The notes beneath the pieces are model-generated. The model was not told where the DNA came from and made no database searches. It was given only the letters and a program-made list of their open reading frames with translations. Source: Microbacterium sp. XT11 (lineage in GTDB: Bacteria; Actinomycetota; Actinomycetes; Actinomycetales; Microbacteriaceae). From it: 64,000 nt of DNA. The position numbers were made by a program, and so were the translations under genes. The stretch spans positions 2,481,081 through 2,545,080 of the forward strand of contig NZ_CP013859.1 of assembly GCF_001513675.1 (NCBI RefSeq). Direction: 5' to 3'. This document shows positions 25,087 to 36,242 of this stretch, in pieces; within the stretch, counting starts at the first letter, position 1, and every line of letters starts with the position of its first letter.

Positions 25087-27159
25087 CTATTCGACGCGGA
25101 ACAGACGCATCGACGTACCCGGGATCGGCAGCACGTCGCCCGGGGCGAAGACCTCCTCGTCATCGGACGGGCGTTCCTCGGCGCTCGACCACAGCGACAC
25201 GAACCGCGTAGCGCCGTCGAGGTCCTCCGGAAGACGCACGTCGATCGGAGACTCCGTGCCGTGCACGATCAGGAGGATGCGGTTGGCGGGCTCGCGATCG
25301 GGCGTCGACGCGGCGACATACTGCAGCGTGCGGTTACCCGGGTCGTTCCACTGATCGCTCTCCATCGTCTCGCCGTTCTGGTCGTACCAGTCCATGACGG
25401 ACGCGTTGGGGATGTGTTCCCCGAGCCGCGCATAGCGGCTCGGACGCAGGGCAGGGTTCTCCCCGCGCAGCCGGATCAGCCGCGCGACGTGCGAACGCAG
25501 ATCGTCCTGCCACGGCTCGAAATCCCACGACAGCCACGTGAGCGCGGAGTCCTGCGCATACGCGTTGTTGTTGCCGCGCTGGGTGCGTCCCACCTCGTCG
25601 CCGGCGGTGAGCATGGGGATGCCCGCGGACAGCAGGAGGGTGCCGAGCAGGTTGCGCATGGCCTTGCGTCGTGCGGCGAGCACCGCAGGGTCGTCGGTGG
25701 GCCCTTCGACGCCATGGTTGAAGGAACGGTTCATGTCGGCGCCGTCGCGGTTGTGCTCGCCGTTGGCCTCGTTGTGCTTGACGTCGTACGACACCAGGTC
25801 GTGCAGCGTGAAGCCATCGTGCGCCGTGACGTAGTTGATGCTCGCAAGGGGGCCGCGGTCTTCCGAGAAGGTGTTCGACGATCCGGCGAGTCGCGTCGCG
25901 AAGCCGCCGATGCCGACGGGAGCGGATGCGCGTCGGGCATAGTCGATGTCGCTGAGCCAGAAGTTCCGCACCCGGTCGCGGTAGCGGTCGTTCCACTCAT
26001 GCCACCCCGCCGGGAAGTTGCCGGTCTGCCAACCGCCGAGGCCCACATCCCACGGCTCCGCGATCAGCTTCGTGTCGGCGAGCACGGGGTCGTTCGCGAT
26101 CGCGCGCAGGAGCGGGTGCTCGCGGTCGTACGAGTGGCCGGCGTCGCGCGCGATGGCTGTGGCGAGATCGAACCGGAAACCGTCGATCTGCATGTCCTCC
26201 GCCCAGTACCGCAGGGAGTCGAGAACGAGACGCGCTGCGGCATCCGTGGCGGTGTTCAGCGTGTTGCCACAGCCCGTCGTGTCGATGTACGCACCGTTGG
26301 GCTCCTGCCGGTAGTACCCGGCGTTGTCGATGCCGCGCAGACTCCATCGCGGTCCGCCCAGCCCCTCTTCGGCGGTGTGGTTGTACACGACGTCGAGGAT
26401 CACCTCGAGACCGGCCTCGTGGAGCAGCCGCACCATGCCCTTGAACTCGGCGAGCACGGCCTCGGGACCGCCCTTGCGCGCCTCCTCGGTCGCGTACGCC
26501 GCATGCGGCGTGAAGAAGTTGAGGGTGTTGTAGCCCCAGTAGTTCGACAGCCCGCGCTCGAGAAGCCGGGGCTCGGACACGAACGCCTGTACGGGAAGCA
26601 GCTCGATCGAGGTGATGCCGAGGCTGTGGAAGTACTCGATCATTGCAGGATGCGCGAGTCCCGCATACGTTCCGTGAAGCGCCGGCGGGACGTCCGGATG
26701 CCGCTTGGTCATCCCCTTGAGATGGCCCTCGTAGAGCACCGTGCGGTCGAGCGGCACCCGCGGCTTGCGCGACTCGCCCCAGTCGAAGCCGTCGACGATC
26801 ACGACGGAGCGCCACTCCTCGTAGCCGTCGCCCTGTGCCAGGCCGCGCGCATACGGGTCGATGAGCAGGGTCTCGGGATTGAAGGTGTTGCCGGGGCCGT
26901 GCGGCCCGCCGACGCGCAGCGCATAGCGGACCCCCGGTTGCAGAAGGGGAGTGGTCACCTCCCACACCCCGCCGGGAAGGCGCTCGAGCCCGGTCTGGTC
27001 GGTGACCCAGTCGAGGTCGGTCGAGTCGAAGACCACGAGTTCGACCGACGACGCGTTCTGGGACCAGACGCGGAGTGTGCCGACACCGTCGTGCAGGCGC
27101 ACGCCGAGATTGTCGAGGGCGGAGCCCCCGGGCACGCTGAAGTCTCTGGACACGGGCAT
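25087..27159 (-). CDS. glgX: Glycogen debranching enzyme GlgX
   Basis: 690 residues. Isoamylase-type GH13 enzyme that hydrolyses alpha-1,6 branches, usually of phosphorylase-limited chains. An N-terminal CBM48 domain (GVGTLRVWSQNASSVELVVF) precedes the barrel. The nucleophile is in QIDGFRFDLATAIAR, the acid in KLIAEPWDVGLGG, and NYVTAHDGFTLHDLV provides the third carboxylate. The ATG at 27159 is preceded by TAGTGT six bases upstream. It is the first gene of the glg operon, so breakdown and synthesis genes share one promoter. Confidence 0.94.
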   Translation of the reverse strand: MPVSRDFSVPGGSALDNLGVRLHDGVGTLRVWSQNASSVELVVFDSTDLDWVTDQTGLERLPGGVWEVTTPLLQPGVRYALRVGGPHGPGNTFNPETLLIDPYARGLAQGDGYEEWRSVVIVDGFDWGESRKPRVPLDRTVLYEGHLKGMTKRHPDVPPALHGTYAGLAHPAMIEYFHSLGITSIELLPVQAFVSEPRLLERGLSNYWGYNTLNFFTPHAAYATEEARKGGPEAVLAEFKGMVRLLHEAGLEVILDVVYNHTAEEGLGGPRWSLRGIDNAGYYRQEPNGAYIDTTGCGNTLNTATDAAARLVLDSLRYWAEDMQIDGFRFDLATAIARDAGHSYDREHPLLRAIANDPVLADTKLIAEPWDVGLGGWQTGNFPAGWHEWNDRYRDRVRNFWLSDIDYARRASAPVGIGGFATRLAGSSNTFSEDRGPLASINYVTAHDGFTLHDLVSYDVKHNEANGEHNRDGADMNRSFNHGVEGPTDDPAVLAARRKAMRNLLGTLLLSAGIPMLTAGDEVGRTQRGNNNAYAQDSALTWLSWDFEPWQDDLRSHVARLIRLRGENPALRPSRYARLGEHIPNASVMDWYDQNGETMESDQWNDPGNRTLQYVAASTPDREPANRILLIVHGTESPIDVRLPEDLDGATRFVSLWSSAEERPSDDEEVFAPGDVLPIPGTSMRLFRVE

Positions 27160-27165
27160 GAGTAC

Positions 27166-27171
27166 ACACTA
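27166..27171 (-). promoter_or_regulatory. Candidate -10 (TAGTGT) of the glg operon
   Basis: On the minus strand TAGTGT ends exactly six bases before the glgX ATG, without a Shine-Dalgarno sequence; leaderless layout for the first gene of glgX-glgE-glgB. Confidence 0.5.
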
Positions 27172-27265
27172 AAGGGATGTGATCGAGTCGCACGACAGCG
27201 CGCACTCGGTTCCAGATGTCTGCGCGGCGGGCGCCGGTTCGCGGAAAGTGGGGGAGAGTAGAGGG

Positions 27266-28456
27266 ATGCGGCATTATCTCGACCACGCGGCGACGACTCC
27301 GTTGCGCCCCGAGGCGCGTGACGCCTGGCTGGCGGCCACCGAGGTGGTCGGGAACGCGTCGTCGACGCACGGTGCGGGGCAGGACGCCCGGCGTCTGCTC
27401 GAGGGATCGCGTGAGCGCGTCGCCGCCGCCCTCGACTGCGATCCCATCGAGGTCGTGTTCACGTCGGGCGGCACCGAGTCGATCAACCTCGCCCTGCAGG
27501 GCCTGTGGAGCTCACGTGACGACGGAGCAGACGCGATCGTGATGCCGGATGCCGAGCACCACGCCACCATGGAGACGGTCTCCGCCCTGGTGAAGGCCGG
27601 CGCCGTTCTCCGGCCGGTGCCCGTCGACCCGACCGCCCGTATCCCCGTCCCGGACTTCGCGCGGGCGCTCCCCGGAGCCGCCCTGTCGACGGCCCTCATC
27701 GCCAACAACGAATCGGGCACCGTGAACGACGCGCCCGCACTGGCCGCGGCCGCCGCCGCTCAGGCCGTTCCGCTGCATCTGGATGCCGTGGCGGCGCTCG
27801 GGCACGTTCCGCTCTCGTTCCGGTCGCTGAGAGGCGACGCACCGTCCGGCGCCGGCCTCGTCGCGCTGAGCGCCGCTGGTCACAAGATCGGCGCACCAGT
27901 GGGGGTGGGGGTGCTGGTCGTCGCGCGCAGCGCCCGCATCGCCGCTCTGCTGCACGGCGGTGCCCAGCAGCGCGGACTGCGCGCAGGGAGCCAGGACGTC
28001 GCCGGTGCCGCAGCCTTCGCGGCCGCTCTCGACCTCGCGATCGGAGAACGGGAGGGTGAAGCGACGCGCCTCGGTGCGTTGCGCGACAGGCTCGTCGCCG
28101 GCATCCGCTCGGTCGTGCCGAACGCGGAGGTCCTCGGACATCCGGAGCACAGACTGCCCGGAACCGCGCACGTCCTCTTCCCCGGCGCGGTGGGGGAGAG
28201 CCTGCTGTTCCTCCTCGACATGGCAGGCATCGCCGCATCGACGGGGTCGGCGTGCCAGGCAGGGGTGGCTGAGCCGTCGCACGTCGTGATGGCGATGGGA
28301 CGCAGCGAACAGGACGCCAGGAGCGTGCTGAGGTTCTCGCTCGGGCGCACCAGCACCGACGCCGACGTCGACGCGGTCATCGCGACCATCGGCGATGCGT
28401 ATGCGAGGGCCTCTGGGAACCGGACGTCCGGAGCCCGCACAGGCGGCCGCTCGTAG
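27266..28456 (+). CDS. Cysteine desulfurase (NifS/IscS family)
   Basis: 396 residues. PLP enzyme that takes sulfur from cysteine as a persulfide. The N-terminus MRHYLDHAATTPLRPEA is canonical. PLP residues are His99 (AEHHATMET), Asp173 (HLDAVAA) and the Schiff-base Lys207 (AAGHKIGAP). The persulfide Cys330 lies in STGSACQAG. It is followed nine bases later by mnmA, so the likely job is to supply sulfur for tRNA 2-thiouridine. I prefer the ATG at 27266; a longer open frame from 27179 adds 29 unrelated residues. GAGAGT six bases upstream is a poor -10. Confidence 0.94.
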   Translation: MRHYLDHAATTPLRPEARDAWLAATEVVGNASSTHGAGQDARRLLEGSRERVAAALDCDPIEVVFTSGGTESINLALQGLWSSRDDGADAIVMPDAEHHATMETVSALVKAGAVLRPVPVDPTARIPVPDFARALPGAALSTALIANNESGTVNDAPALAAAAAAQAVPLHLDAVAALGHVPLSFRSLRGDAPSGAGLVALSAAGHKIGAPVGVGVLVVARSARIAALLHGGAQQRGLRAGSQDVAGAAAFAAALDLAIGEREGEATRLGALRDRLVAGIRSVVPNAEVLGHPEHRLPGTAHVLFPGAVGESLLFLLDMAGIAASTGSACQAGVAEPSHVVMAMGRSEQDARSVLRFSLGRTSTDADVDAVIATIGDAYARASGNRTSGARTGGRS

Positions 28457-28459
28457 ACT
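28454..28459 (+). promoter_or_regulatory. Candidate -10 (TAGACT) of mnmA
   Basis: TAGACT ends exactly six bases before the mnmA ATG at 28466. The hexamer overlaps the stop region of the desulfurase gene, so mnmA may have its own leaderless transcript besides read-through. Confidence 0.5.
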
Positions 28460-28465
28460 GGACTC

Positions 28466-29563
28466 ATGCGGATTCTTGCGGCCATGAGCGGCGGCGTCGA
28501 CTCGGCCGTCGCGGCGGCGCGCGCGGTCGACGCCGGGCACGATGTCGTCGGCGTGCACCTCGCTCTGTCTCGCGCAGGCGGAACGCTGCGCACGGGCAGT
28601 CGCGGGTGCTGCACGATCGAGGACGCGCTGGATGCGCGCAGGGCGGCCGACCTGCTGGGAATACCGTTCTACGTGTGGGACTTCTCCGAGCGGTTCCGCG
28701 ACGATGTGATCGCGGACTTCGTGTCGGAGTATCAGGCAGGACGCACGCCGAACCCGTGCATGCGGTGCAACGAGAAGATCAAGTTCGCGGCGCTGCTCGA
28801 GCGCGCGCTCGAGCTCGGGTTCGACGCGGTCTGCACCGGGCACTACGCCACGCTCGTGGACGGACCGTCCGGGCTCGAGCTGCATCGCGCGGCGGACGAC
28901 GCGAAGGATCAGTCGTATGTGCTGGGCGTGCTGACGGCGGAGCAGCTCGCGCACACTTATTTCCCCCTCGGCACCACGCCGTCGAAGGCCCTGGTGCGTG
29001 CGGAGGCCGCCGAGCGGGGTCTCACCGTCGCCCAGAAGCCGGACAGCCATGACATCTGCTTCATCCCGGACGGCGACACACGTGGGTGGCTCGCCGAGAA
29101 GGTCGGCATGGCGGAGGGCGACATCGTCGACCGTGACGGTGCCGTCGTCGGTCGTCACGACGGTGCCCACGGCTACACCGTGGGACAGCGCAGGGGGCTG
29201 AAGCTGGGCGTACCCGCACCCGACGGCAAGCCGCGCTTCGTCCTGGAGGTGCGCCCGGTGTCGAACACGGTGGTCGTGGGGCCGAAGGAGGCGCTTGCGA
29301 TCGGCGAGATCTCCGGGGCGAGGTTCAGCTGGGCCGGCGCTGCGCCGGTCGAAGCCGAGTTCGCATGCGACGTCCAGATCCGTGCGCACGCCGAACCCGT
29401 AGCCGCTCGCGCCTTCGTGCAGGACGACGGCGTCCGGGTGATCCCGGACGTGCCGCTCGACGGCGTCGCGCCAGGGCAGACCGCCGTGCTGTATGTCGGT
29501 ACGCGCGTGCTCGGTCAGTTCACGATCGACCGCACCGTCTCGGCGCTTCCCGTCAGCGCGTGA
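28466..29563 (+). CDS. mnmA: tRNA-specific 2-thiouridylase
   Basis: 365 residues. Puts sulfur on C2 of wobble U34 in tRNAs for Lys, Glu and Gln. The ATP pyrophosphatase loop SGGVDS is at 8-13. The catalytic pair is Cys101 ([13 protein letters not shown]) and Cys198 ([11 protein letters not shown]). RQ-type tRNA-binding and C-terminal beta-barrel regions follow ([12 protein letters not shown]). Slightly unusual are the neighbouring Cys98 and the Cys-Cys pair at 48-49. Placed directly after a cysteine desulfurase, which fits sulfur relay. Confidence 0.94.
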   Translation: MRILAAMSGGVDSAVAAARAVDAGHDVVGVHLALSRAGGTLRTGSRGCCTIEDALDARRAADLLGIPFYVWDFSERFRDDVIADFVSEYQAGRTPNPCMRCNEKIKFAALLERALELGFDAVCTGHYATLVDGPSGLELHRAADDAKDQSYVLGVLTAEQLAHTYFPLGTTPSKALVRAEAAERGLTVAQKPDSHDICFIPDGDTRGWLAEKVGMAEGDIVDRDGAVVGRHDGAHGYTVGQRRGLKLGVPAPDGKPRFVLEVRPVSNTVVVGPKEALAIGEISGARFSWAGAAPVEAEFACDVQIRAHAEPVAARAFVQDDGVRVIPDVPLDGVAPGQTAVLYVGTRVLGQFTIDRTVSALPVSA

Positions 29564-29588
29564 CCGCAGGGATGTCGTACCCCGCTCG

Positions 29589-31919
<2,331 letters not shown>

Positions 31920-31940
31920 CCCCACGTCAGCCGACGGCGG

Positions 31941-32222
31941 TCATACGGTCGAGCGCACTTCGAACCTGTCCGGTGGCGACGAGGGAACGGCCATGTCGAC
32001 GACGGTGAGCGATGCCACGTCGGCATGCGGGGGTCCCGTCCGCAGCATCCGCACCACGGCGGCGAGGTCTTCGGCTGTGCCGTGGAGCTCGGCTTCGACG
32101 CTTCCGTCACGCCGGTTCCGCACCCATCCCGTGACGCCGTGTGCCTCGGCGGCGTCGCGCGTGAACCATCGGAAGCCCACACCCTGAACGACACCGGTGA
32201 TGCTGATCAGCTGTGCGGGCAT
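31941..32222 (-). CDS. Acylphosphatase
   Basis: 93 residues. Hydrolyses acyl-phosphate bonds. The signature VQGVGFRWFTRDAAEAHGV contains the phosphate-binding Arg18, and Asn36 (GWVRNRRDGSVEA) is the second catalytic residue. The ATG at 32222 is preceded on the minus strand by GAGGAGGAA, one of the strongest ribosome sites in the window. It lies 82 bases downstream of the DEAD-box helicase gene on the same strand and converges on ligA. Confidence 0.92.
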   Translation of the reverse strand: MPAQLISITGVVQGVGFRWFTRDAAEAHGVTGWVRNRRDGSVEAELHGTAEDLAAVVRMLRTGPPHADVASLTVVDMAVPSSPPDRFEVRSTV

Positions 32223-32304
32223 CCGTTCCTCCTCGTCGGCGTGTGCGCGGTCTCTGCACAGTCAGCCTGTGCTGCAGGCTCCCGTTCCCTCAGCTCCGGC
32301 GCAG

Positions 32305-34158
32305 TCAGCCCTTGTGCCGGGGCTTGCGGAACGGCTTCCCCGCACGATCGTCGCGTCGGGGAGGTTCGTCCCGCCGGAATCGATCGCCGTCGGTGCGCGG
32401 CGCACGGTCTCCGTGCGATGGCCGACCCCGTCGATCGTGACGCTCTCCGTCTCGGCGTGCGCCGCCACGTGCGCCGCGGTCGGGGGCGATCTCGATGAGA
32501 CGACCGGAGATCCGCGTGTCGCGGAGCTTGTGCAGCACCGCGGGGTCGAGATTGGCCGGCAGCTCGACGATGGAGAAGTCGGGTCGGATGGTGATGGCAC
32601 CGAAGTCGTCGCGGCCGAGACCGCCTTCGTTCGCGAGTGCGCCGACGATCTGCCGCGGCTCGACGCGGTGGCGCCGCCCGACCTCGATGCGATACGCCGC
32701 GTAGTCACCGCGCCCGCGTCGCTCGGACCTCGGCTCGCGGGGCTCGCGCGCCGCACGCTCCTGCTGGGGACGGTTGTCGTACGCGACCGCCTTGGACAGC
32801 GGGTCGTCGGCGGGGTCGAGAAGCAGCGGCGTATCGCCCTGGGCGACGACCGCGAGCGCTGCGGCGACGTCGGCCTCCGGCACGTCGTGATGGCGCACGT
32901 AATGCGCGATGATGTCGCGGAACTTCTCGATGCGCTCGGTCTCCGCCAGCGCCGTCGTGATGGCGTCATCGAAGCGCGCGAGCCGCGTCATGTTGACGTC
33001 CTCCGTGCTCGGCAGCTGCATCTGCGTGGGCTGCTGACGCGTGGCCTTCTCGATGTGCTTGAGCAGGTAGCGCTCGCGCGGCGTGATGAAGCTGATCGCG
33101 TCACCCGTGCGGCCGGCGCGGCCTGTGCGGCCGATGCGGTGCACGTACGACTCGGTGTCGGTGGGGATGTCGAAGTTCACGACGTGGCTGATGCGCTCGA
33201 CGTCGAGGCCACGGGCCGCCACGTCGGTGGCGACGAGGATGTCGAGCTTGCCGTCCTTGAGCTGGTTCACGCTGCGCTCGCGCTGCACCTGCGGCACGTC
33301 GCCGTTGATCGCGGCGGCCGAGTAGCCGCGGGCGCGCAGCTTCTCGGCGAGCGTCTCCGTCTCGTTCTTGGTGCGGACGAACACGATCATCCCGTCGAAG
33401 TTCTCCACCTCGAGGATCCGGGTGAGCGCATCGACCTTCTGCGCGTACGACACGACGAGGTAGCGCTGGGTGATGTTCGTGTTCGTGGCGGTCTTGGACT
33501 TGATGGTGATCTCTTCGGGATCGCGCAGGTACTGCTGCGCGAGGCGCCGGATCTGCGGCGGCATGGTCGCGGAGAACAGGGCGACCTGCTTCTCGGTCGG
33601 CGTCTGCGCGAGGATCTGCTCGACGTCTTCAGCGAAGCCCATCTTCAGCATCTCGTCTGCCTCGTCGAGCACGAGGTACTGCAGCTCGGAGAGGTCGAGC
33701 GTGCCCTTGGCGAGGTGGTCCATGATGCGACCGGGGGTGCCGACGATCACGTGCACGCCGCGACGCAGGGCCGACAGCTGCACACCGTACCCTTGCCCGC
33801 CGTACACCGGCAGGACGTGGACGCCCTTCATACGGGCTGCGTACGCCTCGAAGGCCTCGCACACCTGCAGGGCGAGCTCGCGGGTGGGTGCCAGCACGAG
33901 CGCCTGAGGCGTCTTCTGCGACAGATCGAGCCGCTCCAGCACCGGCAGCGCGAAGGCCGCCGTCTTGCCGGTTCCCGTCTGGGCCATGCCGACCACGTCG
34001 CGCCCCGAGAGGAGAGTGGGGATCGTGGCGGCCTGAATCGGCGAGGGGGACTCGTAGCCCAGATCCTTGATGGCCTTGAGGACGGCTCCGGTGATTCCGA
34101 GCTCCTCGAATCCGGGTGTCGAGGGGGAGTCGGTGGGTGCAGCGTCTTCTTCAGTCAC
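32305..34158 (-). CDS. DEAD-box RNA helicase (DeaD/CsdA-like)
   Basis: 617 residues. ATP-dependent RNA unwinding, probably in ribosome assembly or mRNA turnover, with cold-shock roles in relatives. Motifs in order: Q motif GYESPSPIQAATIP, Walker A AQTGTGKT, PTRELA, TPGRI, DEAD box VLDEADEML, SAT, VATDVAARGLDVERI and HRIGRTGRAG. A DbpA-type RNA-binding domain follows at about 490-570 (YRIEVGRRHRVEPRQIVGAL), and the tail is rich in Arg, Gly and Asp. The GTG start is fixed by the conserved N-terminus and by TACCCT six bases upstream. Confidence 0.94.
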   Translation of the reverse strand: MTEEDAAPTDSPSTPGFEELGITGAVLKAIKDLGYESPSPIQAATIPTLLSGRDVVGMAQTGTGKTAAFALPVLERLDLSQKTPQALVLAPTRELALQVCEAFEAYAARMKGVHVLPVYGGQGYGVQLSALRRGVHVIVGTPGRIMDHLAKGTLDLSELQYLVLDEADEMLKMGFAEDVEQILAQTPTEKQVALFSATMPPQIRRLAQQYLRDPEEITIKSKTATNTNITQRYLVVSYAQKVDALTRILEVENFDGMIVFVRTKNETETLAEKLRARGYSAAAINGDVPQVQRERSVNQLKDGKLDILVATDVAARGLDVERISHVVNFDIPTDTESYVHRIGRTGRAGRTGDAISFITPRERYLLKHIEKATRQQPTQMQLPSTEDVNMTRLARFDDAITTALAETERIEKFRDIIAHYVRHHDVPEADVAAALAVVAQGDTPLLLDPADDPLSKAVAYDNRPQQERAAREPREPRSERRGRGDYAAYRIEVGRRHRVEPRQIVGALANEGGLGRDDFGAITIRPDFSIVELPANLDPAVLHKLRDTRISGRLIEIAPDRGARGGARRDGERHDRRGRPSHGDRAPRTDGDRFRRDEPPRRDDRAGKPFRKPRHKG

Positions 34159-34164
34159 TGACCA

Positions 34165-34170
34165 AGGGTA
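34165..34170 (-). promoter_or_regulatory. Candidate -10 (TACCCT) of the helicase gene
   Basis: On the minus strand TACCCT ends exactly six bases before the GTG at 34158; leaderless layout. Confidence 0.4.
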
Positions 34171-34203
34171 GCGTCTCGGTGGACGCCGCGCCTGGGGGTG
34201 TTG

Positions 34204-35904
34204 TCAGGAACCACTTGTCAGAGCGAGCAGCTTCTCCTTGACCTGACGTCGGAGAACCTTGCCGATGAGCGATTTCGGCAGCTCGTCGACGACGAAGACT
34301 CGTCGCGGCACCTTGTATGGCGTGAGGATGCCGCGCGCGAACTCTCGGATCGACTCGACGTCCACGTCGCGAGAGCCGTCGACGACGATCGCAGCGACGA
34401 CCTCCTCGCCCGAGTGGTCGCTCGGAAGCCCGACGACGGCCGCGTCCGAGACGTCCGGATGCTGGCGCAGCGCGTTCTCGACCTCGGTCGGCGCGACGTT
34501 GAAGCCGCCCGTGATGATGAGCTCCTTGATGCGGTCGACGATGCGCACGAACCCGCCGTCGTCGATCGTGACGATGTCGCCGGTGCGGAACCATCCGTCG
34601 ACGAACACCGCCTCCGTCTCCTCCGGTTTGCCGTAGTAGCCGGAGAAGACCTGCGGGCCGCGCACGAGGAGCTCGCCCGCCGACCCGGCAGGGACGTCCT
34701 CGGCAGGGTTCTCTGGATCAACGACGCGGCACTCGGTCCCGGGCAACGGCAGGCCGACGGTGCCGGGGACGCGGTTGTCCGCAACGGGGTTCGCCATCAG
34801 CACGGGGGAGCACTCGCTGAGGCCGTAACCCTCCACGAGGTAGCCGCGGGTCGCCTTCTCGAACGGAACGACGAGCTCGTGCGGAAGCGCCATGGCGCCG
34901 GAGATGGCCACCTCGATGCCGTCGAGGGAGACGCCGGTGCGCGTGGCGGCCGAGAGCAGTCGCTCGGCGATGGGCGGCACGAGCGGGAGGAACGTCGCCG
35001 GGTGCTTCTTCACGACGTCGAGCACGAGGTCCGGGTCGAACTTCGGGAAGAGCACGAGGCGCGCTCCCATCGACATCGCGAATGTCAGGCAGAGCGTCAG
35101 ACCGTATGCGTGGAACATCGGCAGGACGGCGTACACGACGCAGCCCTTGCCTCGCTGGATCGAGGGCACCCACGCGCGCGCCTGCGCGGCGTTGGCGAGC
35201 AGGTTCCGGTGCGTCAGTGACGCTCCCTTCGGAGTGCCCGTCGTGCCCGACGTGTACTGGATGATCGCAAGGTCGTCGGTGCTGGGCCTCGGGTGGGATG
35301 CCGGGATCGGCGCGGAGCCGACGAGGGACTCCCATGTCACCGTTCCGCGCACACTCTCGGTGAGCGCGGCGCGCGACTCCCTGGCCTTGGCCACAGGGAG
35401 GCGGAGCGCGACACGCGTGAGGAAAGGCATCGCCCTCGTCACATCGACCGAGATCAGGTTCGTGACGGCGAGGTCGGAGGGGAAGTCCTGCACCGTGGCG
35501 ACGACCTTGTTCCACACGATCGCGTGCGTCGCTCCGTGGTCCTCGAACTGTTTGCGCAGCTCGCGCGGCGTGTACAGCGGGTTGTGCTCGACCACCACGG
35601 CGCCGAGGCGGAGCACCGCGTAGAACGCGATGATGTGCTGAGGGCAGTTCGGCAGGACGATCGCGACAGGATCTCCCGCCCGCACGCCGAGGTCCCGGAG
35701 CCCGGCCGCCGCGCGGTCGATCGACTCCTGGAGCTGCGCGTACGACGTCTCGCGCCCGAAGAACTGCAGCGCGGGAGCATCCGGGTAGTCCTTCGCCGAC
35801 GCCGCGACGATGTCGATCAGTGAGCCCTCCACGGGAGCCAGATCCTCGGGGACGCCCTCGGCGTAGCTCGAGATCCAGGGACGAGGAGGGTCGTAGGTCG
35901 TCAT
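34204..35904 (-). CDS. Long-chain acyl-CoA ligase (FadD-like)
   Basis: 566 residues. AMP-forming ligase of the ANL superfamily that activates fatty acids to acyl-CoA. Motifs: IIQYTSGTTGTPKGASLTHR (P-loop), YGLSECSPVLMANP, GWFRTGDIVTIDDGG, DRIKELIITGGFNVAPTEVE and the C-terminal LPKSLIGKVLRR with the adenylation lysine. I chose ATG 35904 rather than GTG 35910 because TAGGCT lies exactly six bases before it. The 3' end stands 45 bases from the helicase start on the same strand. The substrate chain length is inferred from overall similarity only. Confidence 0.9.
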   Translation of the reverse strand: MTTYDPPRPWISSYAEGVPEDLAPVEGSLIDIVAASAKDYPDAPALQFFGRETSYAQLQESIDRAAAGLRDLGVRAGDPVAIVLPNCPQHIIAFYAVLRLGAVVVEHNPLYTPRELRKQFEDHGATHAIVWNKVVATVQDFPSDLAVTNLISVDVTRAMPFLTRVALRLPVAKARESRAALTESVRGTVTWESLVGSAPIPASHPRPSTDDLAIIQYTSGTTGTPKGASLTHRNLLANAAQARAWVPSIQRGKGCVVYAVLPMFHAYGLTLCLTFAMSMGARLVLFPKFDPDLVLDVVKKHPATFLPLVPPIAERLLSAATRTGVSLDGIEVAISGAMALPHELVVPFEKATRGYLVEGYGLSECSPVLMANPVADNRVPGTVGLPLPGTECRVVDPENPAEDVPAGSAGELLVRGPQVFSGYYGKPEETEAVFVDGWFRTGDIVTIDDGGFVRIVDRIKELIITGGFNVAPTEVENALRQHPDVSDAAVVGLPSDHSGEEVVAAIVVDGSRDVDVESIREFARGILTPYKVPRRVFVVDELPKSLIGKVLRRQVKEKLLALTSGS

Positions 35905-35910
35905 GAGCAC

Positions 35911-35916
35911 AGCCTA
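35911..35916 (-). promoter_or_regulatory. Candidate -10 (TAGGCT) of the acyl-CoA ligase
   Basis: On the minus strand TAGGCT ends six bases before the ATG at 35904; 14 bases separate it from the -10 of the divergent gatC. Confidence 0.5.
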
Positions 35917-35930
35917 TTCCGCGCCCACCG

Positions 35931-35936
35931 TAGACT
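35931..35936 (+). promoter_or_regulatory. Candidate -10 (TAGACT) of gatCAB
   Basis: TAGACT ends six bases before the gatC GTG at 35943. Its -35 region would fall inside the acyl-CoA ligase reading frame. Confidence 0.5.
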
Positions 35937-35942
35937 TGAGCC

Positions 35943-36242
35943 GTGTCTGAAATCACCCCTGATCTTGTGCGCCATCTCGGCGTGCTCGCGCGCATCCAGC
36001 TGAACGATGACGAGGTGTCGCGGCTCACCGGCCAGCTCGACGCCATCGTCGACAACATCGCGAAGGTGTCGGAGGTGGCGACCGCCGATGTCGTCGCGAC
36101 GAGCCACCCGATCCCGCTGAGCAACGTCTTCCGCCCCGACGTGGTCGGGCAGACGCTCACGCACGAGCAGGTGCTGCAGAACGCCCCGGACCAGGCGGAC
36201 GGCCGGTTCCGCGTCACCGCGATCCTGGGAGAAGAGCAGTGA
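35943..36242 (+). CDS. gatC: Glutamyl/aspartyl-tRNA amidotransferase subunit C
   Basis: 99 residues. Small subunit that wraps around GatA and stabilises the GatCAB complex, which converts Glu-tRNA(Gln) and Asp-tRNA(Asn) to the cognate forms. Typical stretches are [20 protein letters not shown] at the N-terminus and [13 protein letters not shown] near the C-terminus. The GTG start follows a TAGACT hexamer by six bases. It overlaps gatA by four bases (GTGA), the first gene of a tight gatC-gatA-gatB operon. Confidence 0.95.
   Translation: MSEITPDLVRHLGVLARIQLNDDEVSRLTGQLDAIVDNIAKVSEVATADVVATSHPIPLSNVFRPDVVGQTLTHEQVLQNAPDQADGRFRVTAILGEEQ

Noticed and set aside
24916-27261. 781-codon open frame on the plus strand
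   Set aside because: It is antisense to glgX and glgE, whose catalytic motifs are complete. High G+C codon bias opens such frames and the product has no recognisable domain.
32197-34161. 654-codon open frame on the plus strand
   Set aside because: Antisense to the DEAD-box helicase, whose motifs are all intact; composition rich in Arg, Asp and Val typical of a shadow frame.
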